DNA of 64,000 nt from positions 124,001 to 188,000 of the forward strand of contig NZ_JAEHFJ010000007.1 of NCBI RefSeq assembly GCF_016406085.1, given 5' to 3'. The position numbers and the translations under genes are program-made. The notes under the pieces were generated by a model. It ran no database searches. It worked only from the letters and a program-made list of their open reading frames with translations, and was not told the origin of the DNA. The DNA comes from Aureibaculum flavum. GTDB lineage: Bacteria > Bacteroidota > Bacteroidia > Flavobacteriales > Flavobacteriaceae. This document shows, in pieces, positions 9,442-18,801 of the stretch; the first letter of the stretch is position 1; each line of letters begins with the position of its first letter.

Positions 9442-11130
9442 CTACTTGGTATTAAACGATGCAATATACACATTAGTATTGTTTACATTATCAACAACCG
9501 TAAGTTTTAACTTGTGTTTTACACCTTCAATTTTACCATCATTAAAATCGTAAGTCAATAGGTTTTTCTTAGGCTCATATTCAAATAATACCCACTTACC
9601 ATCAATCTCTCCTCTGTACGATTTTATTCCAGATAAATTATCAGTAATTTTTAATTTTAAATAACGGTATTTCGATAGCCACTGTTTATCCTTGAAATTA
9701 ACGGGACTAATTTTTGGAGCTACAGAATCAATTGCCAATGTGTAATTTCCTAAGCTTCTACTTAACGTGTAAACTTTGTTGTCTTTTCTTTTTGTTGAGG
9801 CATAAGATCGTCTTCCTTTTTTATTTATGGATGCAATAATAACTTGCTTTTTGTCCTTGGCAGGATAGTCAGAAATATCAAAAGTTAAGGTAAAGTTACG
9901 ATGCAATGGAACACCACCATTATGTAATTTTACAATGTTGTTAGCATAACTAAAATCGAAATAAATGTCCTCATAAAAACTGTTTTTAGGAAAAGCAACA
10001 CTTATATTTTCTTTGTTAATTTTGTTGAACTCATTCGCTCTGAAAAAATGAGGCGTTTTTTCAGATTTCGTTTTTACGATGGTAGTTGTCTTTTTTCCTT
10101 TAATAGGAATAATTAGTTTGGTTGTGTTCCCCTTAAAATCTTTAGCCGTAATTTCTACGTTATAAGATGATCCATCCTCAATGGTTAAATAACCATTGTT
10201 AATTAATGATTTGTAAATACTTAGTTTGTTAGAAGGTTCTACAAAACACCTTTGAATTTTTTGTCTTTTTTTATAATATCGTTCATAATCTACTAAGGTG
10301 TTTATGTAACGGGTTTCCGCAAAACTGACAGTATTTACTTCATGCTCATAAACTTTTTTGCCATTAACGGTCATTTGTAAATTGAAAATACCATTGTTGT
10401 TTAAGGCTCCATCTAATTTATCAACGGCATTAATACCAATACCAATTTTTCCATAAGCAGTTATGGGATTGGCAACTAAGTTTCCATTCTTATTTTTGAT
10501 AATTAATTCTTTAACGGCATTCGTTCCGTCAACATTTGTAGAATCACCAAAAGAATAAACCACTCCGGCTCTTATCAAAGGGTTTTGATGATCGGGAATG
10601 TCGATACCAAAAAACATTGGATTTATGGGATTTGATTTTCCGTCTCTAATTTCAAAATGTAGGTGTGGTCCACCAGAACTCCCTGAGTTACCACTATATG
10701 CAACTAGTTTTCCTTTCTCTACTTTTAAGGCATTGGCTTGAGGGAATAATTCTAATGTATACCTCTGTTTTTTATATTGTTGTTTTTTAACATATGCCTC
10801 AACTTCAGGAGCAAACTTTTTTAAATGTCCATAAACCGTTGTGTAACCGTTTGGGTGTGTAATATAAAGTGCCTTACCATAGCCCCAATGTGCAACATTT
10901 ATTCGAGATACATAACCATCAGCCGCAGCCACAACATTTAATCCTTCACGTTGTTGTGTTTTTATATCCAATCCTCCATGGAAATGATTGGTACGTAATT
11001 CACCAAAAGTACCTGATAAAATTAGGGGCACTTCTAATGGTTTAATAAAGTAATCTTTCGGGTAATTGGCTTGTGAAAATCCTTGGAAAAAGACCAAGAA
11101 AAGCAAGGTAACTAAAATTGTTTTTCTCAT
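9442..11130 (-). CDS. M23-family murein endopeptidase
   Basis: Zinc metallopeptidase of the lysostaphin/LytM type, likely cutting peptidoglycan cross-links in the periplasm. The start chosen at 11130 (MRKTILVTLLFLVFFQ...) gives 562 residues and a clean signal peptide ending GFSQA; an ATG at 11151 would add seven hydrophobic residues. The metal motif HxxxD appears as HGGLD (residues 51-55). The catalytic HxH lies in GGPHLHFEIRDG, with PINPMFF after it. The C-terminal 350 residues are beta-rich and unassigned. The catalytic residues are intact, so an active enzyme is expected. Confidence 0.9.
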   Translation of the reverse strand: MRKTILVTLLFLVFFQGFSQANYPKDYFIKPLEVPLILSGTFGELRTNHFHGGLDIKTQQREGLNVVAAADGYVSRINVAHWGYGKALYITHPNGYTTVYGHLKKFAPEVEAYVKKQQYKKQRYTLELFPQANALKVEKGKLVAYSGNSGSSGGPHLHFEIRDGKSNPINPMFFGIDIPDHQNPLIRAGVVYSFGDSTNVDGTNAVKELIIKNKNGNLVANPITAYGKIGIGINAVDKLDGALNNNGIFNLQMTVNGKKVYEHEVNTVSFAETRYINTLVDYERYYKKRQKIQRCFVEPSNKLSIYKSLINNGYLTIEDGSSYNVEITAKDFKGNTTKLIIPIKGKKTTTIVKTKSEKTPHFFRANEFNKINKENISVAFPKNSFYEDIYFDFSYANNIVKLHNGGVPLHRNFTLTFDISDYPAKDKKQVIIASINKKGRRSYASTKRKDNKVYTLSRSLGNYTLAIDSVAPKISPVNFKDKQWLSKYRYLKLKITDNLSGIKSYRGEIDGKWVLFEYEPKKNLLTYDFNDGKIEGVKHKLKLTVVDNVNNTNVYIASFNTK

Positions 11131-11268
11131 GATAAGGGCAAAAATAATCAATCAAATTTGAATTAAAAAATATTATAAATGATGTTAATTAATTGCTTAA
11201 CAATCAGAAATTTAGATTGAATAATTAATAATATTTTAAAAAACCTTGTTTAATTCTAAATAGAACAC

Positions 11269-11276
11269 TAAATTTG
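11269..11276 (+). promoter_or_regulatory. Bacteroidota -7 element for the coiled-coil/zapA operon
   Basis: TAAATTTG, 28 bases before the ATG at 11305; exact TAnnTTTG match. Confidence 0.55.
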
Positions 11277-11304
11277 TTGATAATGTTTAGAATCTCTGTA
11301 TTTA

Positions 11305-11595
11305 ATGAGTAATGTTTTAGAAATAGTTGATTCCCTGCAAAGTAAGCTTGAAAACTTACTTACCAAATATGAATTATTGAAGATTGAAAACCAACAGTTG
11401 TTGGAGAAAAGTGAAAACTTAGTTCAAGAAGTTCGAAAAGGGAAAGAATCTATAAACGCTATTGAAAGTAAATACGAATCATTAAAAGTTGCAAATGCGA
11501 TGGTAGGCAGCAAAGAAGATAAACATTCAACTAAATTGAAAATAAATACATTAATACGCGAAATTGATAAGTGTATATTGCAGTTAAGTGAATAA
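11305..11595 (+). CDS. Small coiled-coil protein upstream of zapA
   Basis: 96 residues, almost entirely heptad-like (VDSLQSKLENLLTKYELL, then LLEKSENLVQEVRKGKE). It has no signal or membrane segment. It is five bases upstream of zapA, an arrangement I recall as conserved in Bacteroidota. By size and coiled-coil nature it resembles ZapB of proteobacteria, which bridges ZapA to the chromosome, but there is no convincing sequence match. A cell-division role is inferred from the operon. Confidence 0.72.
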   Translation: MSNVLEIVDSLQSKLENLLTKYELLKIENQQLLEKSENLVQEVRKGKESINAIESKYESLKVANAMVGSKEDKHSTKLKINTLIREIDKCILQLSE

Positions 11596-11600
11596 ACCCG

Positions 11601-11891
11601 ATGGAAGATAAGTTAAAGATAAAAGTAACTATTGGAGATAGAGTTTATCCTTTGACTATAAACAGTGAAGGTGAAGAGGAAGGTGTAAGGAAAGCTGTCA
11701 AAAAAATAAACGACTTAATAAAACGCTTTGAAGAGAATTATGAAGTTAGAGATAAGCAAGACGTTTTAGCCATGTGTGCATTACAATTTGCCTCTTTACA
11801 GGAAGTGAAAAGTATTTATAATGATCAGGATGGTGAAGAAATAGAAAAAAAATTACTAGAAATGAGTGAAGTTTTAGATGCTCATTTATAA
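11601..11891 (+). CDS. zapA: Cell division protein ZapA
   Basis: ZapA binds FtsZ and promotes bundling of protofilaments in the Z-ring. The 96-residue product has the family N-terminal domain (KIKVTIGDRVYPLTINSEGE, then VRKAVKKINDLIKRFEENY) and the MCALQFASLQEVKS helix, followed by a short coiled coil. The length is normal. It is co-transcribed with the upstream coiled-coil gene and followed by a 6S-like RNA, the same zapA-ssrS order as in enterobacteria. Confidence 0.88.
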   Translation: MEDKLKIKVTIGDRVYPLTINSEGEEEGVRKAVKKINDLIKRFEENYEVRDKQDVLAMCALQFASLQEVKSIYNDQDGEEIEKKLLEMSEVLDAHL

Positions 11892-11920
11892 TATACGTTC
11901 TTTAAAATATAACAATTACT

Positions 11921-12105
11921 GCCTACATTTAGTTATTTGTTCATTAAACTCAACATTATTTTTTTAAAAAGGGTGAGTCTAAGCTAGTAAAGCATGCCGC
12001 ATGTGCCAAATTTATTTTGGATTTGGCGGATCCTTGATCAGCCAGTTAGCCCTAAACTTGTCTTACAAGGAGTTTAAAAAACCGTACTAGATGTAGGCTT
12101 TTTTT
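11921..12105 (+). ncRNA. ssrS: 6S-like RNA (6S-Flavo type)
   Basis: About 185 nt, the usual size of 6S RNA, which binds the RNA polymerase holoenzyme as a promoter mimic. The closing stem is GCCTACAT (11921-11928) with ATGTAGGC (12091-12098), directly followed by seven T residues that end the transcript. A second stem pairs TTAAACTC (11944-11951) with GAGTTTAA (12070-12077). Next comes a large open bubble whose 3' strand holds a small hairpin CTTGT-CTT-ACAAG (12057-12069), then an apical arm including GCCAAAT / ATTTGGC. This closing stem, central bubble and apical arm are the 6S layout. Its place between zapA and rny supports the call. No clear promoter was found. Confidence 0.82.
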
Positions 12106-12167
12106 ATGGACACCGTTCAAGTTGTTGAGCTGTGTTCTATTACACCAATTTACCTAAAACTAAAACA

Positions 12168-13736
12168 ATGGATGGAATGATATTACCAATAATTATTGGT
12201 ATTGTAGTAGGTTTGATTATCGGGTTTTTTATTGCAAAAGCTCTAGAGAAAAACAAAGCATCTGCTATACTGAAGGATGCAAAAAGCCAAGCCTCATCAA
12301 TTATTAAAACAGCAAAAACCGATGCTGAAGTATTAAAAAAGGATAAAGTATTACAAGCTAAAGAGAAATTTATTGAACTCAAATCGGAACACGAAAAGGT
12401 GATTCTAAGTAGAGATAGAAAAGTTTCTGAAGCTGAAAAAAGAATACGAGAAAAGGAATCTAAAGTAGCTCAAGAACTTGATAAGAGCAGTAAGCTGAAT
12501 AAGAAATTAGAAGAAAAAGCTGCCGATTACGATTTTAGAATTGATTTTTTAGAAAAGAAACAAACTGAGGCTGAAAAATTGCATAAAAAACATGTTGAAC
12601 ATCTTGAGGTAATTTCAGGACTTTCTGCTGAAGATGCGAAGAAGGAATTAGTTACTTCTTTAAGAGATGAAGCTAAATCAGATGCAATGAGCTACATTCA
12701 AGACACGCTTGAAGAAGCTAAATTGACCGCTCAACAGGAAGCTAAAAAGATTATTTTAAGTACGATACAGCGTATAGGTGTAGAGCAAACAGTAGAAAAC
12801 TGTGTCTCTGTCTTTAACTTAGAATCTGATGATGTTAAAGGAAGAATCATTGGTAGGGAAGGAAGAAATATTAGAGCTATAGAATCTGCTACTGGTGTTG
12901 AAATTATTGTTGATGATACTCCAGAAGCAATTATTCTTTCATGTTTCGATCCAATACGTAGAGAGATTGCGAGATTGTCGCTTCACAAATTGGTAACAGA
13001 TGGTAGAATTCATCCTGCTAGAATTGAAGAAATAGTCGCAAAAACTTCTAAAGAAATTAATCAAGAAATTATTGAAGTTGGTAAACGTACCGTAATCGAC
13101 TTAGGAATTCATGGGTTACACCCTGAATTAATCAAAGTTGTTGGTAGAATGAAATACCGTTCTTCTTATGGACAAAATTTATTACAACACTCGAGAGAAG
13201 TTGCTAATTTATGTGCATTAATGGCTGCGGAATTAGGTTTAAATCCTAAAGTGGCCAAACGTGCAGGTTTATTGCATGATATTGGTAAAGTACCAGAAAC
13301 GGAGAGTGAATTACCTCATGCTTTATTAGGTATGGAATGGGCTCAGAAATACGGTGAAAAACCTGATGTTTGTAATGCGATTGGTGCTCACCATGACGAG
13401 ATAGAAATGAAATCGTTATATGCTCCAATTGTTCAAGTTTGTGATGCTATTTCAGGGGCTAGACCTGGTGCTAGACGTCAAGTGTTAGATTCTTATATTC
13501 AACGTTTAAAAGACCTTGAAAATGTAGCATTTGGTTTTGCAGGTGTACAAAAAGCCTACGCTATTCAAGCGGGTAGAGAATTACGTGTTATTGTTGAAAG
13601 TGAAAAAGTAGATGATATAAAAGCATCAGAATTATCATTTAATATTTCACAAAAAATTCAAAATGACATGACCTATCCTGGACAGGTTCGTGTTACTGTA
13701 ATTAGAGAAACAAGAGCTGTAAATATTGCAAAATAA
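12168..13736 (+). CDS. rny: Ribonuclease Y
   Basis: Membrane-anchored endoribonuclease that starts mRNA decay. The start at 12168 ([20 protein letters not shown]) puts the membrane helix at residues 4-24, as in the family, and gives 522 residues. An earlier frame from 12132 would add 12 unlikely residues. A long coiled coil follows (about 30-180), then a KH domain ([19 protein letters not shown]) and an HD domain ([31 protein letters not shown]). All parts look intact. It is downstream of the 6S-like RNA and two bases upstream of an aminotransferase gene. Confidence 0.95.
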   Translation: MDGMILPIIIGIVVGLIIGFFIAKALEKNKASAILKDAKSQASSIIKTAKTDAEVLKKDKVLQAKEKFIELKSEHEKVILSRDRKVSEAEKRIREKESKVAQELDKSSKLNKKLEEKAADYDFRIDFLEKKQTEAEKLHKKHVEHLEVISGLSAEDAKKELVTSLRDEAKSDAMSYIQDTLEEAKLTAQQEAKKIILSTIQRIGVEQTVENCVSVFNLESDDVKGRIIGREGRNIRAIESATGVEIIVDDTPEAIILSCFDPIRREIARLSLHKLVTDGRIHPARIEEIVAKTSKEINQEIIEVGKRTVIDLGIHGLHPELIKVVGRMKYRSSYGQNLLQHSREVANLCALMAAELGLNPKVAKRAGLLHDIGKVPETESELPHALLGMEWAQKYGEKPDVCNAIGAHHDEIEMKSLYAPIVQVCDAISGARPGARRQVLDSYIQRLKDLENVAFGFAGVQKAYAIQAGRELRVIVESEKVDDIKASELSFNISQKIQNDMTYPGQVRVTVIRETRAVNIAK

Positions 13737-13738
13737 TT

Positions 13739-14542
13739 GTGAAAGGATTTATAAATGATACCCTAATTGATTGTGATAATGCACAAATAAGTGCTTATGA
13801 TTTAGGTTTAAATAGAGGATATGCCGTTTTCGATTTTTTTAGAATCGTAAACGGCAATTTTCGTTTTTTATCAGACCATTTAGATCGATTTGTCAATTCA
13901 ATTTACTTAGCTAAAATTCCTAATCCCTATACTAAATCTCAACTACAGGATAAAGTATTAGAACTACAAATCATAAATAAAGTAGATAATGGTTATATTA
14001 GAATTACATTAACTGCAGGTACATCACTCAACTTTGGTTCATTAGCTGCATCTACCTTAATTGTTTTAACTGGTGTTTCAGGTGCGAATACAAAAACTGA
14101 TTATACGGAAGGAGTAAAACTAATTTCTAAAACGCATCAAAGATCTTTTCCTAAAATAAAGAGTACCGATTATTTCTTTCCTCAAATGCTTCATCAAGAA
14201 TTACAAGCCGCAAATGCCACAGATGTATTGTACGCAACTGATTTTATTACAGAAACTTCTCGTGCTAATATTTTTTGTGTAAAAGATGGAAAAGTCAGTA
14301 CTCCTCAAAAGAATATTTTAGAAGGTATTACTCGAAAAAAAATAGTGACGATGGAACCATCCATAATCTTAGCTGATATAACTATTAAAGATTTATATAC
14401 TTCTGATGAAGTATTTATTACAAGTTCAAGTAAAGAGTTGATGCCTGTTGTGCAGATTGATAATCAGATTATTGGAACAGGAAAAGTGGGGCAAGTTTAT
14501 AGAGACTTACACACTCAGTTTTCTTCATTCTGTAAGGAATAA
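13739..14542 (+). CDS. Class IV aminotransferase (PLP enzyme)
   Basis: 267 residues of the fold-type IV group that includes IlvE, D-alanine aminotransferase and aminodeoxychorismate lyase (PabC). Visible features are DLGLNRGYAVFDFFRI near the N-terminus, a candidate PLP lysine in KIKSTDYFFPQ, the conserved ITETSRANIFCVKDG and ILEGITRKKIV, and DEVFITSSSKELMPV near the C-terminus. The start codon is GTG, two bases after the rny stop, so it is translated in the same operon. Its substrate cannot be settled from sequence alone; a PabC-like or branched-chain role is possible. Confidence 0.83.
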   Translation: MKGFINDTLIDCDNAQISAYDLGLNRGYAVFDFFRIVNGNFRFLSDHLDRFVNSIYLAKIPNPYTKSQLQDKVLELQIINKVDNGYIRITLTAGTSLNFGSLAASTLIVLTGVSGANTKTDYTEGVKLISKTHQRSFPKIKSTDYFFPQMLHQELQAANATDVLYATDFITETSRANIFCVKDGKVSTPQKNILEGITRKKIVTMEPSIILADITIKDLYTSDEVFITSSSKELMPVVQIDNQIIGTGKVGQVYRDLHTQFSSFCKE

Positions 14543-14564
14543 TTATTACACTAAAATATCATAG

Positions 14565-15014
14565 GTGGTAAAGCTAATAAGAACAAATTCTGCAAATAAA
14601 GATTTTATTGCATTGGTTAAATTTCTCGATGCTGATTTAGCCATACGAGATGGTGAAGATCATGATTTTTACAATCAATTTAATAAATTGGATAGTATAA
14701 ATCATGTGGTAGTGTTATACGAAAATGAAATTCCAATTGGCTGTGGTGCGGTTAAAGAGTTTGAATCAAGTACTATGGAAGTTAAACGCATGTTTACATT
14801 GCATGAGGCTAGAGGTAAAGGAGCGGCAAGTAAAGTGCTTAATGAATTAGAAAAATGGACAGCGGAATTGTTTTATACGCGACTTGTTTTAGAAACAGGA
14901 TTACAACAACCAGAAGCCATTGCTTTGTATGAAAAATGTGGCTATAACAAAATATCCAATTACGGACAATATGCAGGTGTTGAGAATAGCGTTTGTTTTG
15001 AGAAAGTTATATAA
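14565..15014 (+). CDS. GNAT-family N-acetyltransferase
   Basis: 149 residues with the acetyl-CoA binding core: VKRMFTLHEARGKGAASKVL (the RxxGxA/G pyrophosphate loop) and a C-terminal segment LVLETGLQQPEAIALYEKCGY. The start codon is GTG, 22 bases after the aminotransferase, so it is probably the last gene of the rny operon. The acceptor substrate is unknown. It is convergent with xerD. Confidence 0.85.
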   Translation: MVKLIRTNSANKDFIALVKFLDADLAIRDGEDHDFYNQFNKLDSINHVVVLYENEIPIGCGAVKEFESSTMEVKRMFTLHEARGKGAASKVLNELEKWTAELFYTRLVLETGLQQPEAIALYEKCGYNKISNYGQYAGVENSVCFEKVI

Positions 15015-15058
15015 AGTCAATTGTTTTAATCCGTTTAGTTACACCGCATATTGCCAAC

Positions 15059-15955
15059 TTATTTCCTCGGATGATATTTTTCTACGACCTCCTTTAGAAA
15101 AGACTTATCTACATGCATGTAAATTTCTGTGGTAGTAATGCTTTCATGACCTAACATTTGCTGAATCGAGCGAAGGTCAGCCCCATTTTCTAACAAATGT
15201 GTAGCAAAAGAGTGTCTAAATGTATGTGGACTTACAGTTTTACCAAGTTCGGCTTTTAGAGCCAACTCTTTAATAATCATAAATACCATATTCCGTGAGA
15301 GTTGCTTTCCTCTTCTGTTTAAGAACAGCGTATCTTCAAACCCTTTTTTTACGTTGATATGAATCCTTATTTGTTTTATATAAATAGTAACAAACTTTTG
15401 AGTTTCGATATTTATAGGTACAAAACGCTCTTTATCTCCTTTACCAGTAACTTTTATAAAACCTTCAGCAAAAAATAAGTCTGATATTTGTAAAGTAATT
15501 AATTCCGTTACTCGCAAGCCACAGCTGTATAAAGTCTCTAACATAGCTCTGTTACGTTCACCTTCTGGTGTGCTAAGGTCAATTTGATTTATGATTAAGT
15601 CAATCTCTTCAATAGCTAGAGTATCTGGTAATTTTCTACCAATTTTAGGTGTTTCTAGAATTGCAGTGGGATTGTCTTTTCTATAATTTTCAAAAATTAA
15701 ATAATCAAAAAAACTGCGTAGACCCGAAATTATTCGCGATTGACTTCTCGCATTTACTTCTTTAGAAATGTGATAAATAAATTGTTGAATGGTTTCATCG
15801 GTAATATTTTTAGGAGAAATTTTAATCTCATTTTCTTCTAAAAAAAGAATTAATTTTTCAACATCTCTCGTGTAACTTTGAACTGAATTAGCCGATAAGC
15901 CACGTTCAATTTTAAGATATAATTGATAATCATGTAAAGCGTTTTGCCAAGTCAT
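15059..15955 (-). CDS. xerD: XerD-type site-specific tyrosine recombinase
   Basis: 298 residues, the normal size for XerC/XerD, which resolve chromosome dimers at dif. An N-terminal SAM-like domain (DYQLYLKIERGLSANSVQSY) precedes the catalytic domain with Arg in SCGLRVTELITL, Lys in KVTGKGDKERFVPI, HxxR in HTFRHSFATHLLENG, His in MLGHESI and Tyr in TTTEIYMHV. No mobile-element features surround it, and it is divergent from aroQ in what looks like an ordinary chromosomal setting, so it is called a housekeeping recombinase rather than an integrase. Confidence 0.9.
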   Translation of the reverse strand: MTWQNALHDYQLYLKIERGLSANSVQSYTRDVEKLILFLEENEIKISPKNITDETIQQFIYHISKEVNARSQSRIISGLRSFFDYLIFENYRKDNPTAILETPKIGRKLPDTLAIEEIDLIINQIDLSTPEGERNRAMLETLYSCGLRVTELITLQISDLFFAEGFIKVTGKGDKERFVPINIETQKFVTIYIKQIRIHINVKKGFEDTLFLNRRGKQLSRNMVFMIIKELALKAELGKTVSPHTFRHSFATHLLENGADLRSIQQMLGHESITTTEIYMHVDKSFLKEVVEKYHPRK

Positions 15956-16011
15956 GCTGAGATGGTAGTTTTTTTATATATTGCAATATTAAATTAAAAA
16001 AATCGAAACGA

Positions 16012-16428
16012 GTGAAAATAATCATTATCAACGGACCAAATTTAAACTTATTAGGTAAACGTGAGCCAACTATTTACGGTAATGCCTCGTTTGAGGAATA
16101 TTTTAATAGTTTAAAAAAGCAATATCCCAACATTCAACTTGAATATTTTCAATCGAATATTGAAGGTGAACTTATTGATAAAATGCATGAAGTTGGTTTT
16201 GATTATCATGGTATCATCTTAAATGCGGCTGCTTATACACATACCTCTGTAGGTATTGGAGATGCTGTAAAAGCTATTGAAACCCCTGTGGTTGAAGTGC
16301 ATATCTCTAATGTTTATGCTCGTGAAGAGTTTAGACAGCATTCTTATATTTCCCCTAATGCAGCTGGAGTTTTGGTAGGGTTTGGATTAAAAGGATATCA
16401 GTTAGCTTTAGAAAGTTTTATAAAATAG
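16012..16428 (+). CDS. aroQ: Type II 3-dehydroquinate dehydratase
   Basis: Third step of the shikimate pathway: 3-dehydroquinate to 3-dehydroshikimate. 138 residues with GPNLNLLGKREPTIYG (catalytic Arg and Tyr), SNIEGELIDKMHE, NAAAYTHTSVGIGDA and HISNVYAREEFRQHSYIS (catalytic His region). The start is GTG, supported because the conserved IIIINGPN strand begins right after it. It is single and divergent from xerD with a 56-base gap. Confidence 0.95.
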   Translation: MKIIIINGPNLNLLGKREPTIYGNASFEEYFNSLKKQYPNIQLEYFQSNIEGELIDKMHEVGFDYHGIILNAAAYTHTSVGIGDAVKAIETPVVEVHISNVYAREEFRQHSYISPNAAGVLVGFGLKGYQLALESFIK

Positions 16429-16532
16429 TGAGTTTTTCCGTTTGAGCAATTGTGTTATACAATTTAAAAACGTGAATTTGACAACGAGAGTTCTCTTGAG
16501 CTAATCCATTTTATTTAAAAAGTAATGAATAG

Positions 16533-17147
16533 TTATGTGTTGATAAGCTCGTTAATACCTATAAATTGCACTCCTTTTTTACGTAATTCAATTTGTTGCT
16601 GGTGATAAACATCTTTATCTAATGCTTGTACGGCTTCATTGATAACAATACACTTAAAACCTTCATTTAGAGCGTCAATTATAGAGAAATAGACACATAT
16701 ATCTGCAGCCAATCCACAAAAATAAATTTCACGAACTCCTTTATCTTTTAGATACCCAGTTAATCCGGTAGATTTTAATTGGGCGTTGTCATAAAAAGCA
16801 CTATAACTATCAATTTCTACAGAAGTTCCTTTTCTGAAAATAGCTTCAATAGCTTGATCATTAAGTTTTGGATGCAAGGCAGCACCTAGTGTGTCTTGTA
16901 TACAATGTGTAGGCCATAAGGTTTGTGATAGTCCATCAATGGTAATAACGTCAAACTCTTTTTTATCTGTGTGGTTAATAGCAAAGCTAATATGGTTTTT
17001 AGGATGCCAATCTTGCGTTGCTACAATCAAATCAAAATGCGATTGCACTTGATTGATGATAGGTATAATGGTGTGGCCGTCAGGCACAGGTAAATTACCA
17101 TTAGGTATAAAATCTGGCTGAACATCTATTAATAGTAAAGCTTGCAT
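16533..17147 (-). CDS. pncA: Nicotinamidase
   Basis: Hydrolyses nicotinamide to nicotinate in NAD salvage. 204 residues of the isochorismatase fold: catalytic Asp in LLIDVQPDFIPNG, metal-binding DWHPKNHISFA, the conserved catalytic Lys in FRKGTSVEIDSYSAF, and nucleophile Cys in FCGLAADICVYFSIIDA. The gene follows pncB by 13 bases on the same strand, giving a two-enzyme operon that takes nicotinamide to nicotinate mononucleotide. Confidence 0.94.
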   Translation of the reverse strand: MQALLLIDVQPDFIPNGNLPVPDGHTIIPIINQVQSHFDLIVATQDWHPKNHISFAINHTDKKEFDVITIDGLSQTLWPTHCIQDTLGAALHPKLNDQAIEAIFRKGTSVEIDSYSAFYDNAQLKSTGLTGYLKDKGVREIYFCGLAADICVYFSIIDALNEGFKCIVINEAVQALDKDVYHQQQIELRKKGVQFIGINELINT

Positions 17148-17160
17148 ATGTTTAAACAGG

Positions 17161-18564
17161 TTAAATTTTACGTGCTTTGATTAGTGCTTCTTGCTCTTTT
17201 TTGAGTACTGTACTTATTCCTATTTTGTATTGATGTGGATTGTAAAAACGTTTGTATTCTAGTGGTAGTTGAGCAAAACGCTCACGACTATATTCTGCAA
17301 TTTCTGAAAGCGTACGGAGTTTAATTTTAATTTCTCCTTCGCCCATTACTTCTTTTAGTAACGGTTCTTGTTTTAAACTATCAATATCCATTTGCTTAAA
17401 TGGGTCAAAAGGATGATGCATTGTTTTAACATGATTCTCGGTTTTTAAACTAATAACATCAGCCCCAATCCATGTACCCTCCTCAGATGTTACACGGTAA
17501 ACTTGCTTGGCGTGTGGTAATGTGATTTTTTCTAGATTTTCTGAAATTTTAATTCTTGGTTTTCCATTAGAAAAGGCAAGTTTATACACACCATCTAGAG
17601 CTCCATTTGGTTTGCCAATTACCAAATTAGTACCTACGCCATAGATGTCAATGGGTGCATTTTGTTCTTGCAAACTTTTTATTACATATTCATCTAATTG
17701 ATTTGATGCTGCTATTTTTACATAGTGTAGTCCGGCTGCATCTAGAAGTTTTCTGCTTTCTTTGGCAAAATAAGCTAAATCTCCACTATCCAAACGAATA
17801 GCAAATAATTTTTCACCACGTGCTTCCATTTCTTTGGCTACGATAATGGCATTGGGGATACCACTTTTTAAGGTGTTATAAGTGTCAACTAAAAGGACAC
17901 ATTTTTTTGGTAGTTGTATGGCAAAGTCTCTAAAAGATTCGAGCTCATTATCATAACTTTGCACAAAGGAATGAGCCATTGTTCCTGAAATAGGAATATT
18001 AAAATCTTCTCCAGCAATAACATTACTAGTGCCATCAAAACCACCAATAAAGGCAGCACGAGAAGCATAATAACCGCCTGGTCCTTGTGCTCGTCTAAGT
18101 CCAAAATCTAATAAAGAGCGATTACCAGCAATAAATCGCATACGACGAGCTTTGGTTGCTATTAAACTTTGAAAATTAAGTAAGTTTAGTACTATTGTTT
18201 CAATGAGTTGAGCTTCAATGAGAGTGCCTTCTACACGGAGCGTCGGCCGGTTTGGAAAAATTACATCACCTTCCATAACAGAAAATATTTTTCCATTAAA
18301 GCGGAATTTTTCTAAATAATCTAAAAAATCATCAGGAAAATTTTGAGTTTTTAAAAACGAGATATCTTCCTGGCTAAATTGTAAATTTTTCAGTTTTTGT
18401 AATAAATCTTCAAGACCAGCAAAAATAGTATAGCCTCCTTCAAAAGGGTTTTTTCTAAAGTAATAATCAAACACAGCTGTTTGCTCATGTTTATTATTTT
18501 TAAAATAGGCTTGTGCCATCCTGAGTTGGTACAAATCGGTATAAGTAGCAGAAATTTTGAACAC
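17161..18564 (-). CDS. pncB: Nicotinate phosphoribosyltransferase
   Basis: Couples nicotinate with PRPP to give nicotinate mononucleotide, the step after PncA. 467 residues. N-terminal ATYTDLYQLRMAQAYFKN, the family signature DFGLRRAQGPGGYYASRAAF, the His-containing SGTMAHSFVQSYDNE (a phosphorylatable His), and the PRPP region AIRLDSGDLAYFAKESRKLL and DIYGVGTNLV are all present. Its length matches the long bacterial form. A perfect -7 element lies 15 bases upstream of the ATG. Confidence 0.94.
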   Translation of the reverse strand: MFKISATYTDLYQLRMAQAYFKNNKHEQTAVFDYYFRKNPFEGGYTIFAGLEDLLQKLKNLQFSQEDISFLKTQNFPDDFLDYLEKFRFNGKIFSVMEGDVIFPNRPTLRVEGTLIEAQLIETIVLNLLNFQSLIATKARRMRFIAGNRSLLDFGLRRAQGPGGYYASRAAFIGGFDGTSNVIAGEDFNIPISGTMAHSFVQSYDNELESFRDFAIQLPKKCVLLVDTYNTLKSGIPNAIIVAKEMEARGEKLFAIRLDSGDLAYFAKESRKLLDAAGLHYVKIAASNQLDEYVIKSLQEQNAPIDIYGVGTNLVIGKPNGALDGVYKLAFSNGKPRIKISENLEKITLPHAKQVYRVTSEEGTWIGADVISLKTENHVKTMHHPFDPFKQMDIDSLKQEPLLKEVMGEGEIKIKLRTLSEIAEYSRERFAQLPLEYKRFYNPHQYKIGISTVLKKEQEALIKARKI

Positions 18565-18578
18565 GTCTTGTTTTTAAA

Positions 18579-18586
18579 CAAAGATA
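18579..18586 (-). promoter_or_regulatory. Bacteroidota -7 element for pncB-pncA
   Basis: CAAAGATA on the plus strand reads TATCTTTG on the minus strand, 15 bases before the pncB ATG. Confidence 0.65.
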
Positions 18587-18766
18587 AGTATTAGTCTTTA
18601 AGTATAATCTTAATTAATTATACTTTTTTATGAAAAATAGAATAAACTAAAGGGCTATGTGAGGTAATAAGTAGTTAAAAAGCCTTAAAAATAGTGACAA
18701 AATTTAAAAAAGAATGCTGTTTTTTTAAATCGAACACATTCGTTTATATTTTTAACTTCTAATCAT

Positions 18767-18774
18767 TATCTTTG
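18767..18774 (+). promoter_or_regulatory. Bacteroidota -7 element for ffh
   Basis: TATCTTTG followed by CACG. Transcription would start near 18780, after an in-frame ATG at 18772, which excludes that ATG and supports the ffh start at 18802. Confidence 0.68.
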
Positions 18775-18801
18775 CACGATACAAAAAAATGCAGAACGCC
18801 A

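Noticed and set aside
14920-15135. 71-codon frame on the plus strand
   Set aside because: It is an out-of-frame shadow of the acetyltransferase end and runs antisense into xerD.
15059-15955. xerD as integrase of a mobile island
   Set aside because: Neighbours are housekeeping genes, no attachment-site repeats or cargo are seen, and the protein has the standard XerD size and motifs.
18772-18801. ffh starting at 18772
   Set aside because: That ATG overlaps the -7 element of the promoter, so it would lie before the transcription start; 18802 matches the family N-terminus.
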